DNA of 64,000 nt, from contig REEO01000009.1 in the NCBI GenBank assembly GCA_007695035.1, positions 62,001-126,000 of the forward strand, read 5' to 3'. A model generated the notes under the pieces. That model worked only from the letters and a program-made list of their open reading frames with translations. It searched no databases and had not been told where the DNA came from. Made by a program: the position numbers and the translations under genes. Within the stretch, counting starts at the first letter, position 1. Every line of letters starts with the position of its first letter. This stretch comes from Saprospirales bacterium (GTDB lineage Bacteria > Bacteroidota > Bacteroidia > Chitinophagales > Saprospiraceae). Shown here in pieces: positions 35,071-44,400 of this stretch.

Positions 35071-37266
35071 ATGATATTGATGAGAAATGCGATTGCATTG
35101 GTTTTGTTTTTCTGTATAACCCCTCAAGTGCTTATGTCGCAGAGTGATTCAGATTCACTCTTAAATGTTTTTCTGGAGGAAATCAGCGTGGAGGCAATAA
35201 GAGAAATGGGTAATGTCAAACCTGTGGCGGAGTACTCCAATCTTATGGTGTTGGGAGGGCGTAAGCTGGAGGAGATTCCCCTTCGAAATACCACTGCAAA
35301 TATTGCCGAGAAAGTGGGTAGACAGGTATTTTCGAAGATTCCCGGTGCCTTCGTTTACGATATGGATGGAGCCGGCAATCAGGTAAATCTTTCACTTAGG
35401 GGCCTGGATGCACACAGAAGCTGGGAGTTCAGTGTCAGGCAAAACAACATCATCACCAATACAGACATATACGGCTATCCGGCTTCCCATTATTCCGCTC
35501 CTATGGAAGCAATTGATAGAGTTGAGATTATTAGGGGAACCGGTGCATTGCAATACGGTCAACAGTTTGGCGGCATGGTCAATTACATCACTAAATCACC
35601 GGATCCCTCCAAACCGATTTCATTTGAGTCTATTACCACCGCCGGATCCAATGGGCTGCTATCGAGCTACAATGCGATAGGAGGCAAATTGGGATATATT
35701 ACTTACTACGCATACTATCAGAGGAGGGTTTCTGACGGGTACCGGGACAATTCCAGTTCCGATTCTGAGGCACAGCTCATCTCCGTCAAATATGATTTTC
35801 CAGATATTGATTTGTCTGTAAAAGCAGAACTTTCAAGAAGCACCTATCTCTATCAGATTCCCGGACCGCTCAACGATGAAATGTTTGAGGATAATCCTCG
35901 TCAGTCCACAAGATTTAGGGATTTTTATTCTCCTGATATTGTAATTCCCTCTCTGAGTATTGAATGGAACCCCGGGGAAAATACCCGACTAAATCTGGTT
36001 GCTTCCGGCGTATTTGGCGACAGAAGTTCTGTTAGAAGGGGTGGCAATTCGCTCACTCTTGATGCCATCGACCCGGAAACCAATGATTTTAGGCCGAGAG
36101 ATGTAGCAATTCACGACTATTACAGCCGCACTGCTGAATTGCGCCTCCTGCACCACTACAAACTGGGCGAGTTCAAAAATGACCTCAGCATATCTCTTAG
36201 ATATTTTAACAATAAGAACATCAGAAGGCAAAGAGGTGTAAGTACAACAGGTGTCGATTTTGACTTATCAGTACCGGGTGAATTTGGCAGGGATCTGAAA
36301 TTGCTGAGTGAAAGCGCAGCAGTAACTGTTGAAAACCAGTTTTGGCTGAGCGAAAAAATGAGCATATCTCCAGGACTGAGATTCGAGTACGGAGCTTCAG
36401 ATTTGACCGGTAGAATTGATTACATCGAGGAGGGTGAAGTGCCGCTGGAAATTCCCTACGAATTCCTTACACTTGGGATTCACGGTCAGTATTTTCTCAG
36501 CAATGGAGGTCGGGTTTTTGCCGGTGTCAGTCAGGCCAACAGACCCGTACTTTTTCAGGACCTCATTCCCGGAGATCCGTTTTCCAGGATTGCGAGAGAT
36601 CTGGAGCACTCTTTGGGTTACAATGCAGAGTTGGGATTTGAAAACCACAGCAACCATCAGATTCAATACAGCCTCACATTTTTCAGAACATACATCGGAG
36701 ATCGCATTGGAACCCTGGTCGAAACCATTGGGGACGATACTTACCTGACTAATTCCAATATCGGGAACAGCATGACCGACGGAGTTGAGCTTTTTGTCAA
36801 TTATGTCATTAGCGATTCGGACAAATTAAAGTGGAGTGTATACAACGCCTCTTCATGGATGAACGGAAGATATACCTCCGGTGAAATCAGCAAGGACGAG
36901 GAGAATATCTCAATAAAAGACAATAAAATAGAATCGGTTCCGGAGTGGATTGTCAGGAGTGGCACCTCCCTTGAGCTGATGAATTTTTCTGTATTGCTTC
37001 AGCATCAGTATGTCGGAAGCACCTATGCCGATCCTCTGAATACCGCACAACCCACCCCCTCAGGGTCTGTTGGCTTGGTTCCCTCCTATCAGGTCTGGGA
37101 CCTCAGTGCATCCTACCGATTAACACGGCAATTCGAGGCCAGAGTTTCTGTTAATAATGTCCTCGATGAGCAGTATTTTACCAAGAGACCTACTATGTAT
37201 CCGGGTCCCGGTGTTTGGCCCTCGGACGGCAGGTCCTTTTCATTCACGGGAATTTTGAGGCTGTAG
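35071..37266 (+). CDS. TonB-dependent outer-membrane receptor, FecA-like
   Basis: A 731-residue outer-membrane receptor for active uptake. The signal peptide ends near MSQS (about residue 24) and a TonB-box-like EEISVEAI follows. The plug domain spans about 55-180, with KIPGAFVYDMDGAGNQVNLSL and DRVEIIRGTGALQYG. The 22-strand barrel fills the rest, ending in F..TGILRL. PTMYPGPGVWPSDGR near the end and the overall style resemble FecA-type ferric citrate receptors, so a ferric siderophore or iron chelate is the most likely cargo; that is inference. ATG 35071 is preferred to GTG 35065. No sigma/anti-sigma pair or SusD partner is next to it. Confidence 0.9.
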   Translation: MILMRNAIALVLFFCITPQVLMSQSDSDSLLNVFLEEISVEAIREMGNVKPVAEYSNLMVLGGRKLEEIPLRNTTANIAEKVGRQVFSKIPGAFVYDMDGAGNQVNLSLRGLDAHRSWEFSVRQNNIITNTDIYGYPASHYSAPMEAIDRVEIIRGTGALQYGQQFGGMVNYITKSPDPSKPISFESITTAGSNGLLSSYNAIGGKLGYITYYAYYQRRVSDGYRDNSSSDSEAQLISVKYDFPDIDLSVKAELSRSTYLYQIPGPLNDEMFEDNPRQSTRFRDFYSPDIVIPSLSIEWNPGENTRLNLVASGVFGDRSSVRRGGNSLTLDAIDPETNDFRPRDVAIHDYYSRTAELRLLHHYKLGEFKNDLSISLRYFNNKNIRRQRGVSTTGVDFDLSVPGEFGRDLKLLSESAAVTVENQFWLSEKMSISPGLRFEYGASDLTGRIDYIEEGEVPLEIPYEFLTLGIHGQYFLSNGGRVFAGVSQANRPVLFQDLIPGDPFSRIARDLEHSLGYNAELGFENHSNHQIQYSLTFFRTYIGDRIGTLVETIGDDTYLTNSNIGNSMTDGVELFVNYVISDSDKLKWSVYNASSWMNGRYTSGEISKDEENISIKDNKIESVPEWIVRSGTSLELMNFSVLLQHQYVGSTYADPLNTAQPTPSGSVGLVPSYQVWDLSASYRLTRQFEARVSVNNVLDEQYFTKRPTMYPGPGVWPSDGRSFSFTGILRL

Positions 37267-37465
37267 CCTGATCCATCCATTTTTCTGCAGAGCCTATGCC
37301 CTTAGTTGTTCCCAGGCTTTTAACCTAGTGGAGTCAATGGGTAGCGGGATGATTTTTTTGGCGTTTTTGCTGAAGAGAAAAATAACTTAAGATGTTGCAA
37401 TGGTAGAATCCATCCTGTAGTAGCTGTGGTGAATCTGGCCGCCTTGTAATTGCGATTCCCCGGAC

Positions 37466-38503
37466 TTAAGAGTTTATAAACCCTCTGACCCTCTCCAACA
37501 CCATTTCCACCGTCACCATCTCCATACTCCTTCGCGCACATTCCTCCCCACTTTTCGACCTTATCTTTCCGTAAATGGTGCAGGGCCTGCACGGGAGATC
37601 GGCCTGGACAATGCCTGCTTCGTTGTGCACGGGAGCAAAACCAGCAAAAGGATGGGTGGGACCCCATATGGAGACCACGGGTATGCCGGAAATGGCTGCC
37701 ATGTGCATATTGGCTGAATCCATGCAGACCATGGCATCGAGATGGCGCATCAGTGCGAGTTCCTCCGGCAATTTGAAATGACCCGCAATGAGAACATCGC
37801 TTTCTTCCCGCATGAGTTTTTCTTTCAAAATACCGATTTCCCTTTGCCCCGCTCCAAACCAGAGAATTTGGCACCCGATATTTCTCAGTTCCTCCGCCAG
37901 GGCTTTCATTTTTTCAAAATCCCACTCCTTGGAGGGGTGAGCTGCAAAAGGAGCGATGCCGATCCACTTTTGGTCTCCCTTTTGTTCCAGCAGTGCATCA
38001 ACCCTGGAAGTCGCAGTTCCGAGGCTGGGCAATGGGAGTTTTTCGGTATTTGCCTCGACTCCGGCCCTTTGAAAAACATCTGCATATCTGTCCAAACTGT
38101 GTTGGAGTGCTCCGGTTTTATGTGCACCCTCTCTGATCAGCTTTCGCTTTTCCGACCTGCCTTTGTCAATGGTGTAAACGGGCGTGCCACCCATCCTGAA
38201 GAAAAGTCCAAGTAAGCGGGACCGAAGTGATCCATGGAGGTCGATTACCGCGCTGTAATTGTTGTTTTTCAACCTTCGATAGAGTCTGTACAACCCCACA
38301 ATTCCCCGGTGCTTAACTTTCAGCTCCGGTTTGATGAATGAAAAGCCGGATTTTTTTTCGAAAAGAGGTTCAAAAAAGGGTTTAGAAAGGAGGTCGATCT
38401 CCGGTTTTTGTCCGGATTCCAGTGCTGCTTTTACCACGGCCGATGCCATGGCTACATCTCCCATTGCAGAAAAGCGGATCACAAGTAATTTTTCCCTCTC
38501 CAT
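37466..38503 (-). CDS. Family 9 glycosyltransferase (heptosyltransferase-like)
   Basis: A 345-residue GT-B fold enzyme of family GT9, related to LPS heptosyltransferases. The N-terminal LLVIRFSAMGDVAMAS, the acceptor-side VIDLHGSLRSRLLG and the nucleotide-sugar-binding WIGIAPFAAHPSKEW, MVCMDSANMHMAAISGIP and VSIWGPTHPFAGF are all standard for the family. Near the C-terminus a cysteine cluster (LPCRPC, EECARR) is present, as in many Bacteroidota members. ATG 38503 is chosen because the conserved strand begins five residues later and a -7 element lies just upstream. It shares strand and neighbourhood with the DUF4254 gene, a frequent pairing in Bacteroidota, and probably acts in lipopolysaccharide core assembly. 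Confidence 0.87.
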   Translation of the reverse strand: MEREKLLVIRFSAMGDVAMASAVVKAALESGQKPEIDLLSKPFFEPLFEKKSGFSFIKPELKVKHRGIVGLYRLYRRLKNNNYSAVIDLHGSLRSRLLGLFFRMGGTPVYTIDKGRSEKRKLIREGAHKTGALQHSLDRYADVFQRAGVEANTEKLPLPSLGTATSRVDALLEQKGDQKWIGIAPFAAHPSKEWDFEKMKALAEELRNIGCQILWFGAGQREIGILKEKLMREESDVLIAGHFKLPEELALMRHLDAMVCMDSANMHMAAISGIPVVSIWGPTHPFAGFAPVHNEAGIVQADLPCRPCTIYGKIRSKSGEECARRSMEMVTVEMVLERVRGFINS

Positions 38504-38507
38504 GCTG

Positions 38508-38515
38508 CAAAAGTA
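38508..38515 (-). promoter_or_regulatory. Promoter -7 element touching the GT9 start codon
   Basis: CAAAAGTA on the plus strand reads TACTTTTG on the minus strand and ends 4 bases before the ATG at 38503. If used, the transcript would begin at or inside the start codon, making it leaderless. No clear -33 box. Confidence 0.4.
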
Positions 38516-38649
38516 GGGGAATTTGAGAGAACCTTTTTTATTCGGCTCCATGGGTTGTTTTCCCAATCTAAAATGGATACCGCCTTTATGTGACGTTACA
38601 GAGTTTGCACTCCGGTAAATCAAGCCTTAGACCCCTGGAGGGTAAAACC

Positions 38650-39264
38650 TCAGTCTTTTTTCCCGTAGAGGATGGGATTGAGTTGTTCGTCATTGTACAT
38701 TTTCATCTGCCGGTACACCTTTGCCATGCGAACGCCGTTTTGGATGTCTTCAATAAGCTGGTTGATGGCAAGACAGAGATCGGCCTGCTGTTCTTTGAGC
38801 ACATTGAGTTTTTTCAGACAGCTGGCCTTGTGGTCATTTTCCGCATCGGGGCGGTGCGCTTCAATCTCCATGTGAAAGACTTTGAGGCAGAGAATCGAAA
38901 GCCTATCGATGGCCCAGCCGGGACTCTCTGTATTGAGCCTCGCCTCCGCACTGAAGGATTCAGGGGATATACGAGACAGCAGTTGATCGTCCAGCTTCTC
39001 CACGGTATCTGTTCTCACCTGGTTGGACTTGTCAATGCGCCTTTTTATTTCCATACCGTAGGCGTTGTCAATTTCCGGGTCCCTGACAATATCCTCTAGA
39101 TGCCATTGAATGGTGTCAATCAGGCATTTTTCGTATAGTGTGTGGTAAAAAGTGGTTTTATCGTAGGGATTAGCGGGTTTGATATCTACATTGTCTTCGA
39201 TGTGATAATCGTCGATGGCGCGTTCGAATATGTCCACCATTTTTGCTGCCGTCCAATTGTTCAT
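38650..39264 (-). CDS. DUF4254 family protein
   Basis: A 204-residue cytoplasmic protein of the DUF4254 family, function unknown. It is mostly helical, with typical blocks NPYDKTTFYHTLYEKCLIDTIQ split by WHLEDIVRDP, then KRRIDKSNQVRTD and PGWAIDRLSILCLKVFHM, where GWAIDRLSIL is the family hallmark. The C-terminus is basic. ATG 39264 is chosen; a longer frame from 39294 would start upstream of the likely promoter. Members usually lie beside glycosyltransferases of surface polysaccharide pathways, as here with GT9 147 bp downstream. Confidence 0.87.
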   Translation of the reverse strand: MNNWTAAKMVDIFERAIDDYHIEDNVDIKPANPYDKTTFYHTLYEKCLIDTIQWHLEDIVRDPEIDNAYGMEIKRRIDKSNQVRTDTVEKLDDQLLSRISPESFSAEARLNTESPGWAIDRLSILCLKVFHMEIEAHRPDAENDHKASCLKKLNVLKEQQADLCLAINQLIEDIQNGVRMAKVYRQMKMYNDEQLNPILYGKKD

Positions 39265-39282
39265 ATGAGCTGTTATTTTCTG

Positions 39283-39290
39283 CAAAGATA
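39283..39290 (-). promoter_or_regulatory. Promoter -7 element for the DUF4254 gene
   Basis: CAAAGATA on the plus strand reads TATCTTTG on the minus strand, 18 bases before ATG 39264, consistent with that start. The -33 box is unclear. Confidence 0.5.
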
Positions 39291-39344
39291 GCAAATTGTC
39301 CAGGGAGGTAGGAGCTCACGTGCTGTTGATTGTGAATAATGAAA

Positions 39345-41402
39345 TTAAACAGCCGGTTGTCCTTTTTTTCTCTCTCCAACTTTCCAGAATCTGAGTATGA
39401 GTTGCTCCAGCAAAAGTGCGATGAGCACGATCGCGATGCACCACTGCCAGAGCTCATTGCCAATTTTTGCCGAACTGAACAAAGTGTCGTCTGCCGCCCC
39501 GGTACCGCGTGAAATAACCTCGGCCTGGTCTCCGACAATGTCTTTGAGTTCTTCTTCAGACCATGCAGCAATTTCACTTTCCCTGCGATCGAAGTTAAAT
39601 GCGGCAAGTTTGTGGAGTTCGTCTCCCTGGCGAATTTCGTAAAACCCCGGTTCCCGGACCTGGTCGTACACATTGAGGTACAGGTTCCTGCCCGTCCTCT
39701 CAACTCCCGGTACAAACTCCCTTTCCCCGGTGATGCGGAATTCAGACTGTCTGTCTGCGCTTACATTGTGCACGGGTATCAATTGATCCTGTCCAAGCAC
39801 ATAGGCGGGTTTATCCAACTGGCCTGCAGCGATGGCCGACCTGTACAGTAGGGGAACAAAAATTTCGCCATTGGATACGAGGTCGTTCCACTCTTCGCTC
39901 AATGGGGCAGAGGAGATAAAAATCGAGCCCGGTCCATGGCGGTATTTGGCTACATAGGGCCTGCCATCTCTGTAATCCATAAGTGAGAGACCCGGATTGG
40001 CACCGGACCTGGAAAGGTGGTATCGGCCTGTGGCTTTCGGAAGACTGAGATCTTCGCGTATTTCTTCAAAAACACCTGCAAAAATGGGATCCTCGAGGTT
40101 CAATTCCGCCACTCTGAACTCGCCCTCTTCCCAGGAGTCCGGATTAATCATGCCCAATCTTTGACTCAGAGGTTGGAGTACTTCGCCTCCTGTCTCTGCT
40201 CCTGGAAAAATGAGCACGTTGCCCCCCGCGGCCAGGTATCCATCCAATTCCGAAGCCAAACCGCTGGAGATGTTGGTGAGTTCGTTGAGGATGATGAGAC
40301 TGTAATCGGAAAATGCCCCGTAATTTATATTGGTCTCGCGCATCAGGTCCTCCGTCAAATAGGGCACACCTCTGAAAAGCGCACTGAGGAATCTGTTGGA
40401 CTGGTCTCCCCGGTGGAGGGTCAGCACCCTGATATTATCGCGAACGTGGAAGGCGATGTGGTAATCATCGTCAAATTGAATGGGGTAATCTGAAATGGAA
40501 ACTGTGGCTTTTTGCCAGCCGGTTCGGTTAATGGTAAAGGAAACGGTGTCGATCATAGTCTCTCCGGGTTCCAATGACGCCCTGCCTGCCGGTCTGCGCT
40601 GATCTCCAAACCGAAGTTCCACATTTACTTCCTCGGCATTGTTTTGATCGTGATTGGTGAGTTTCACCAACAACTCCCCGGTTTGGTTGATAATTTGAAC
40701 GGGTTGGGAGAACCAGACGGAGTCCACACTAATGTTTCTGCTCTCCACAGATTCCAGGTGAACCAAATAGAGATTTTCCATGGTGTCGGCAGTCCTTTCC
40801 AAATCAGTGATGTTTTTCTGGAAGTCAGAAATTTGGTAAAAATTCTTTCGCTCCGAAGGATAATTTCTCAGGGCGTGTTTCTGTCTCTGCAAAACTTCCG
40901 ACAGGGTCCTAACAGCAGGAGAGGGCTCTATTTCATCCAGCAGATTGAGTGCCTGGTCTCTGTTGTAAAGCCGCTGGTATCTGTTTTCAAAATCACCTGT
41001 CAGTATTTGGAATTCATCCGATTCTCCGTAACTCTCAATGATGTCTCTGGCTGTTATGCGCGCGTAGTCCAATAAGTTGATGTTCCGGCCCATTGAGCTC
41101 ATACTGAAGGAGTTATCAACAAAAACACTGACTGCCCGGTTGCCGGTGACTACTTTCTCGTCGGTGGGTATGATTGGTTGGGCGAAAGCGAGCACCAGAA
41201 AGGCCACGGCCAGCAGGCGCATGAGCAAAACGAGCAGGTGCTTTATTTTGCGGCTCTGTTGGCTGGTTTCCTTTATTTCCTGAAGAAAAGGAGTGTTGCT
41301 GAAATACACTTTTTTGAATCGTCTGAATCTAAAGAGGTGTATGATAATGGGTATGGCGAGAAACAACAGTCCCCACAGAAATACTGGATTGATAAATTGC
41401 AT
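39345..41402 (-). CDS. BatA-type membrane protein with von Willebrand A-like domain
   Basis: A 685-residue membrane protein that opens with the BatA N-terminal domain: FLWGLLFLAIPIIIHLFRFR is the defining helix and basic turn, and a second helix lies at about 58-77. A von Willebrand A-like domain follows, with the MIDAS-type motif DNSFSMS near residue 95. The large middle portion is beta-rich and probably periplasmic, including a glutamine-amidotransferase-like segment (GYLAAGGNVLIFPG). A final helix at about 655-675 ends in basic residues. Family members occur in Bacteroidota beside other Bat genes and MoxR ATPases, but none is next to this one. The function is unknown. Confidence 0.82.
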   Translation of the reverse strand: MQFINPVFLWGLLFLAIPIIIHLFRFRRFKKVYFSNTPFLQEIKETSQQSRKIKHLLVLLMRLLAVAFLVLAFAQPIIPTDEKVVTGNRAVSVFVDNSFSMSSMGRNINLLDYARITARDIIESYGESDEFQILTGDFENRYQRLYNRDQALNLLDEIEPSPAVRTLSEVLQRQKHALRNYPSERKNFYQISDFQKNITDLERTADTMENLYLVHLESVESRNISVDSVWFSQPVQIINQTGELLVKLTNHDQNNAEEVNVELRFGDQRRPAGRASLEPGETMIDTVSFTINRTGWQKATVSISDYPIQFDDDYHIAFHVRDNIRVLTLHRGDQSNRFLSALFRGVPYLTEDLMRETNINYGAFSDYSLIILNELTNISSGLASELDGYLAAGGNVLIFPGAETGGEVLQPLSQRLGMINPDSWEEGEFRVAELNLEDPIFAGVFEEIREDLSLPKATGRYHLSRSGANPGLSLMDYRDGRPYVAKYRHGPGSIFISSAPLSEEWNDLVSNGEIFVPLLYRSAIAAGQLDKPAYVLGQDQLIPVHNVSADRQSEFRITGEREFVPGVERTGRNLYLNVYDQVREPGFYEIRQGDELHKLAAFNFDRRESEIAAWSEEELKDIVGDQAEVISRGTGAADDTLFSSAKIGNELWQWCIAIVLIALLLEQLILRFWKVGERKKGQPAV

Positions 41403-41487
41403 ATTGATCTAACTCTCCCTGGTTGTTTTTCAGAATAAAATATAAGAACGTAAAAGGGTCGCAGTTGTTACAAAAATCAGCCTCCGG

Positions 41488-44400
41488 CTATCGAAGCAGA
41501 TTCACTTCTAATGCTTTGTGGCGAATTTCCCCATCCGGCATCTCGTAACTGACAGTCACGACATACACTCCCGGAGATGCATCCTGTCCCCTAAATGTGC
41601 CATCCCAGCCAAATTCTTCCTGACCGGGTGGGAAGTTCATTTTTTCAAAAACCCGGTTCCCCCATCTGTCGAAAATGCGCAGTGATTCAATGGATTTTAT
41701 GTCAGCCGAGGCAAAAACTAAAAACAGGTCATTAACTCCATCCCCGTTTGGTGAAAATGCAGTGGGCAAAAAAACCCCGGACTCGGGCATTATTAATTCG
41801 ACATGCACCATAGCCGAGCCTGTGCAACCTCCTTTGCTTTCTACCTGAAGCTCAAAATTGGTGGACTGACTGGGCTCGTAAATAGTGGGTTCGGGGCAGT
41901 CGTTACAACTTAGAAATTCTGCGGGATACCAATGATAATTGGCTATTTGAACATCGGGTGGTTCAAATCCGGGCCTCAATGTGTAGCTTTCTCCCTCTTG
42001 TAAGGAAACCAGATTGGGAAGTTCAATCACAATGTCCTGCCTCCTGTCTTCAACTTCGACAGTCCGGGTATCTGATTCGCAGCCCAGTAGCCTGTTTTTT
42101 ACCCTGAGTTGGTAAGTGTCCTGATCGAGGCCGGTAAATTCAGGTGATTTTGAATAGTCCAGGCCTCCATTTATACTGTATGAAAGGCTTGTATCCGGGT
42201 TGTTAAAGGTGATTTTTCCCTTCGCATTGTTGCAATCAATGTGCGAAATCTCCACTTCGGGAAAACTCAGACCCCTGCTTTCAAAGGTTTTCCAGGTGGT
42301 ATCCGCACAACCGTTTACCGGGTCGAGGACCACCATCTTCACCTCAGTTGGTTTCAGAACCTCGAGGGTTTGACTGTCCTGTAATTGAGCGGTCCCTTCT
42401 TCAAAAATCCAGTTGGTTTGTATCTCTTCGGATTCAGAGGTGCTTTCGGTAGAGGACAAAATTGCCGGCAAAGGATTGCAGTCGTCGCATTCAATGCATT
42501 CAATAATTGCATCAGGTGAGGTGAGGTTTTCGGTGATTTCCAAGGTAGTGTCTGCAATGCAGTGATTAGCCGGATTAAATACTTCAATGTCGTAAATCCC
42601 CGCCTCACTGATTAGATTAGGTTCAGTAATTTTTAACTGCAGGCTGTTGCCATTTTGGTCCGTGGCCCTTATTTCAAAATCGCTCTGGGTTGAAAGTTGC
42701 AATACCGCAGGGCCGTAACAATCAATGACCATTTTACCGCTAATTTGGAACTCCGGTGTTTCTTGGAGATTTTTTACCTCAACCGAATCCACGGTAATAC
42801 AGCCATTTTCTTCATCCTCAACATGTATGATGTAAGTTCCTGCTCGGTTAACCTCAATTGTCGGGCTGTTCTCTCCCGAGACTATATTCCCATCCTCACT
42901 CAACCATTGGATTTGGTAATTTTCTCCTGAAGTGGATATTTCAACCTGTAGCTCAACCAGTGTATCAAGGCAGGTTATTTTTCCGATTTCGCCAAAATTC
43001 ACCTCAGGTACAATTGAGTCCGAAACCACCATTACCTCATCTACTGAGCTGCATCCATCGATTAAATTGGTGACCTTCAATTGATAAGTCCCCGCTTTGG
43101 TGACCTCGGGAAAAGGGGTGAGTTCTCCGGAGGCTATCTGACCATCATCTGTGGTCCAAACCATCTCGAAATCAGATCCCTGGTCCGAACTGCTGCCATC
43201 CAGCACCACCGTACCTGATAAACAGTCGATGGTTTTTCCCGGGCCAGCATCGGCTGTGGGCCTGTCCGGGGTATTCATTAGTGATATGGTGTCTGAAGAT
43301 TGACAGTAGTTGACCGTGTCAGTGACTGTAAGTACAAAAGTACCTGTTGCACTCACCTGAATCGAGTCCTTGTTTTGGTCACCGAAAATTTCACCGTCCA
43401 GTTCACTCCATTCGTAAATCAAATTACTGTGATGAATACTGAGGTCCACTCCAATATGGACTGCGCTGTCTGAACAGTTGGTGATGAGGTTATCTCCGGC
43501 ATCGGCTTCGGGTGGGGTTCTGTTTTCTTCCACGGTAATCGAGCTGGTATTTTTGCAACCGGTAACGGTATTTTCCAATGCAAATTCAAAGGTGCCCGCT
43601 TGCTCTACCGAAATTGTCAAACCATCGGGGTCCAATTCCTCAAATGGAACCGAGCCGCTCCAACTCCACTCAATATCCGGACCGGAATCCGATTCAGTGG
43701 CATCTAATAGAACCTCGCTTTCCAGACAGTTCAACCAACCACTACTTTGAATGGAAATGTCGGGCAGGTTTTCATCTGCTGATACATTTAAAGTGTCGTA
43801 AGTGGAGCAATTGCCCGCGTTGTTTCTCACCTCCAGGATGTAAATCCCGGGGGACCCTATTTCTACCATTATATCATTGGGGTCTGAAATGATATTTCCA
43901 TCGGGCGTGGACCAGTGGTGGGAAATTACGCTTCCGGTGGTGGAGCCGCTTCCATCTAAAGTCAACACACTGTCTGCGCATCCGAAGATTGCGTCCGGGC
44001 CCGCCTGTGCATCGGGTTCTGAATGCAAATCCCATTCTTGGAAAATGCTTTTTTCTCTCGAGCATCCGTTCTCCATATTAGTCACAGTTGCAGTAAACCA
44101 GCCTCCCTGATCAATTTCCAAAACCGTCTGTTCTAAAGGGCCGATTTGGTCTCCTGAAGGTGTTTCCCAGACCACTTCAAAATCGATGTCGCTGTCCGTC
44201 AATTCAATGAAAATCGCACCGGTTAAATCACCGCATCCGGCCACGGGGAAAGTTTCCAGGGTAAATTCGGGACTAAGCGTGTCTATTTCTACAGTTACAC
44301 TGTCAGTGAAAATACAGCCATTTTCCTGGTTGATGGATTCGAGAATATGAATGCCTGCCTGGTTGGTTTGGGCGGCCAATTCATCTGATTGAGGAAGCAC

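Noticed and set aside
37320-37874. 184-codon minus-strand frame overlapping the 3' end of the GT9 gene
   Set aside because: It overlaps the well-supported GT9 gene on the same strand in another frame, and its Cys/His/Arg-rich content is typical of a shadow frame.
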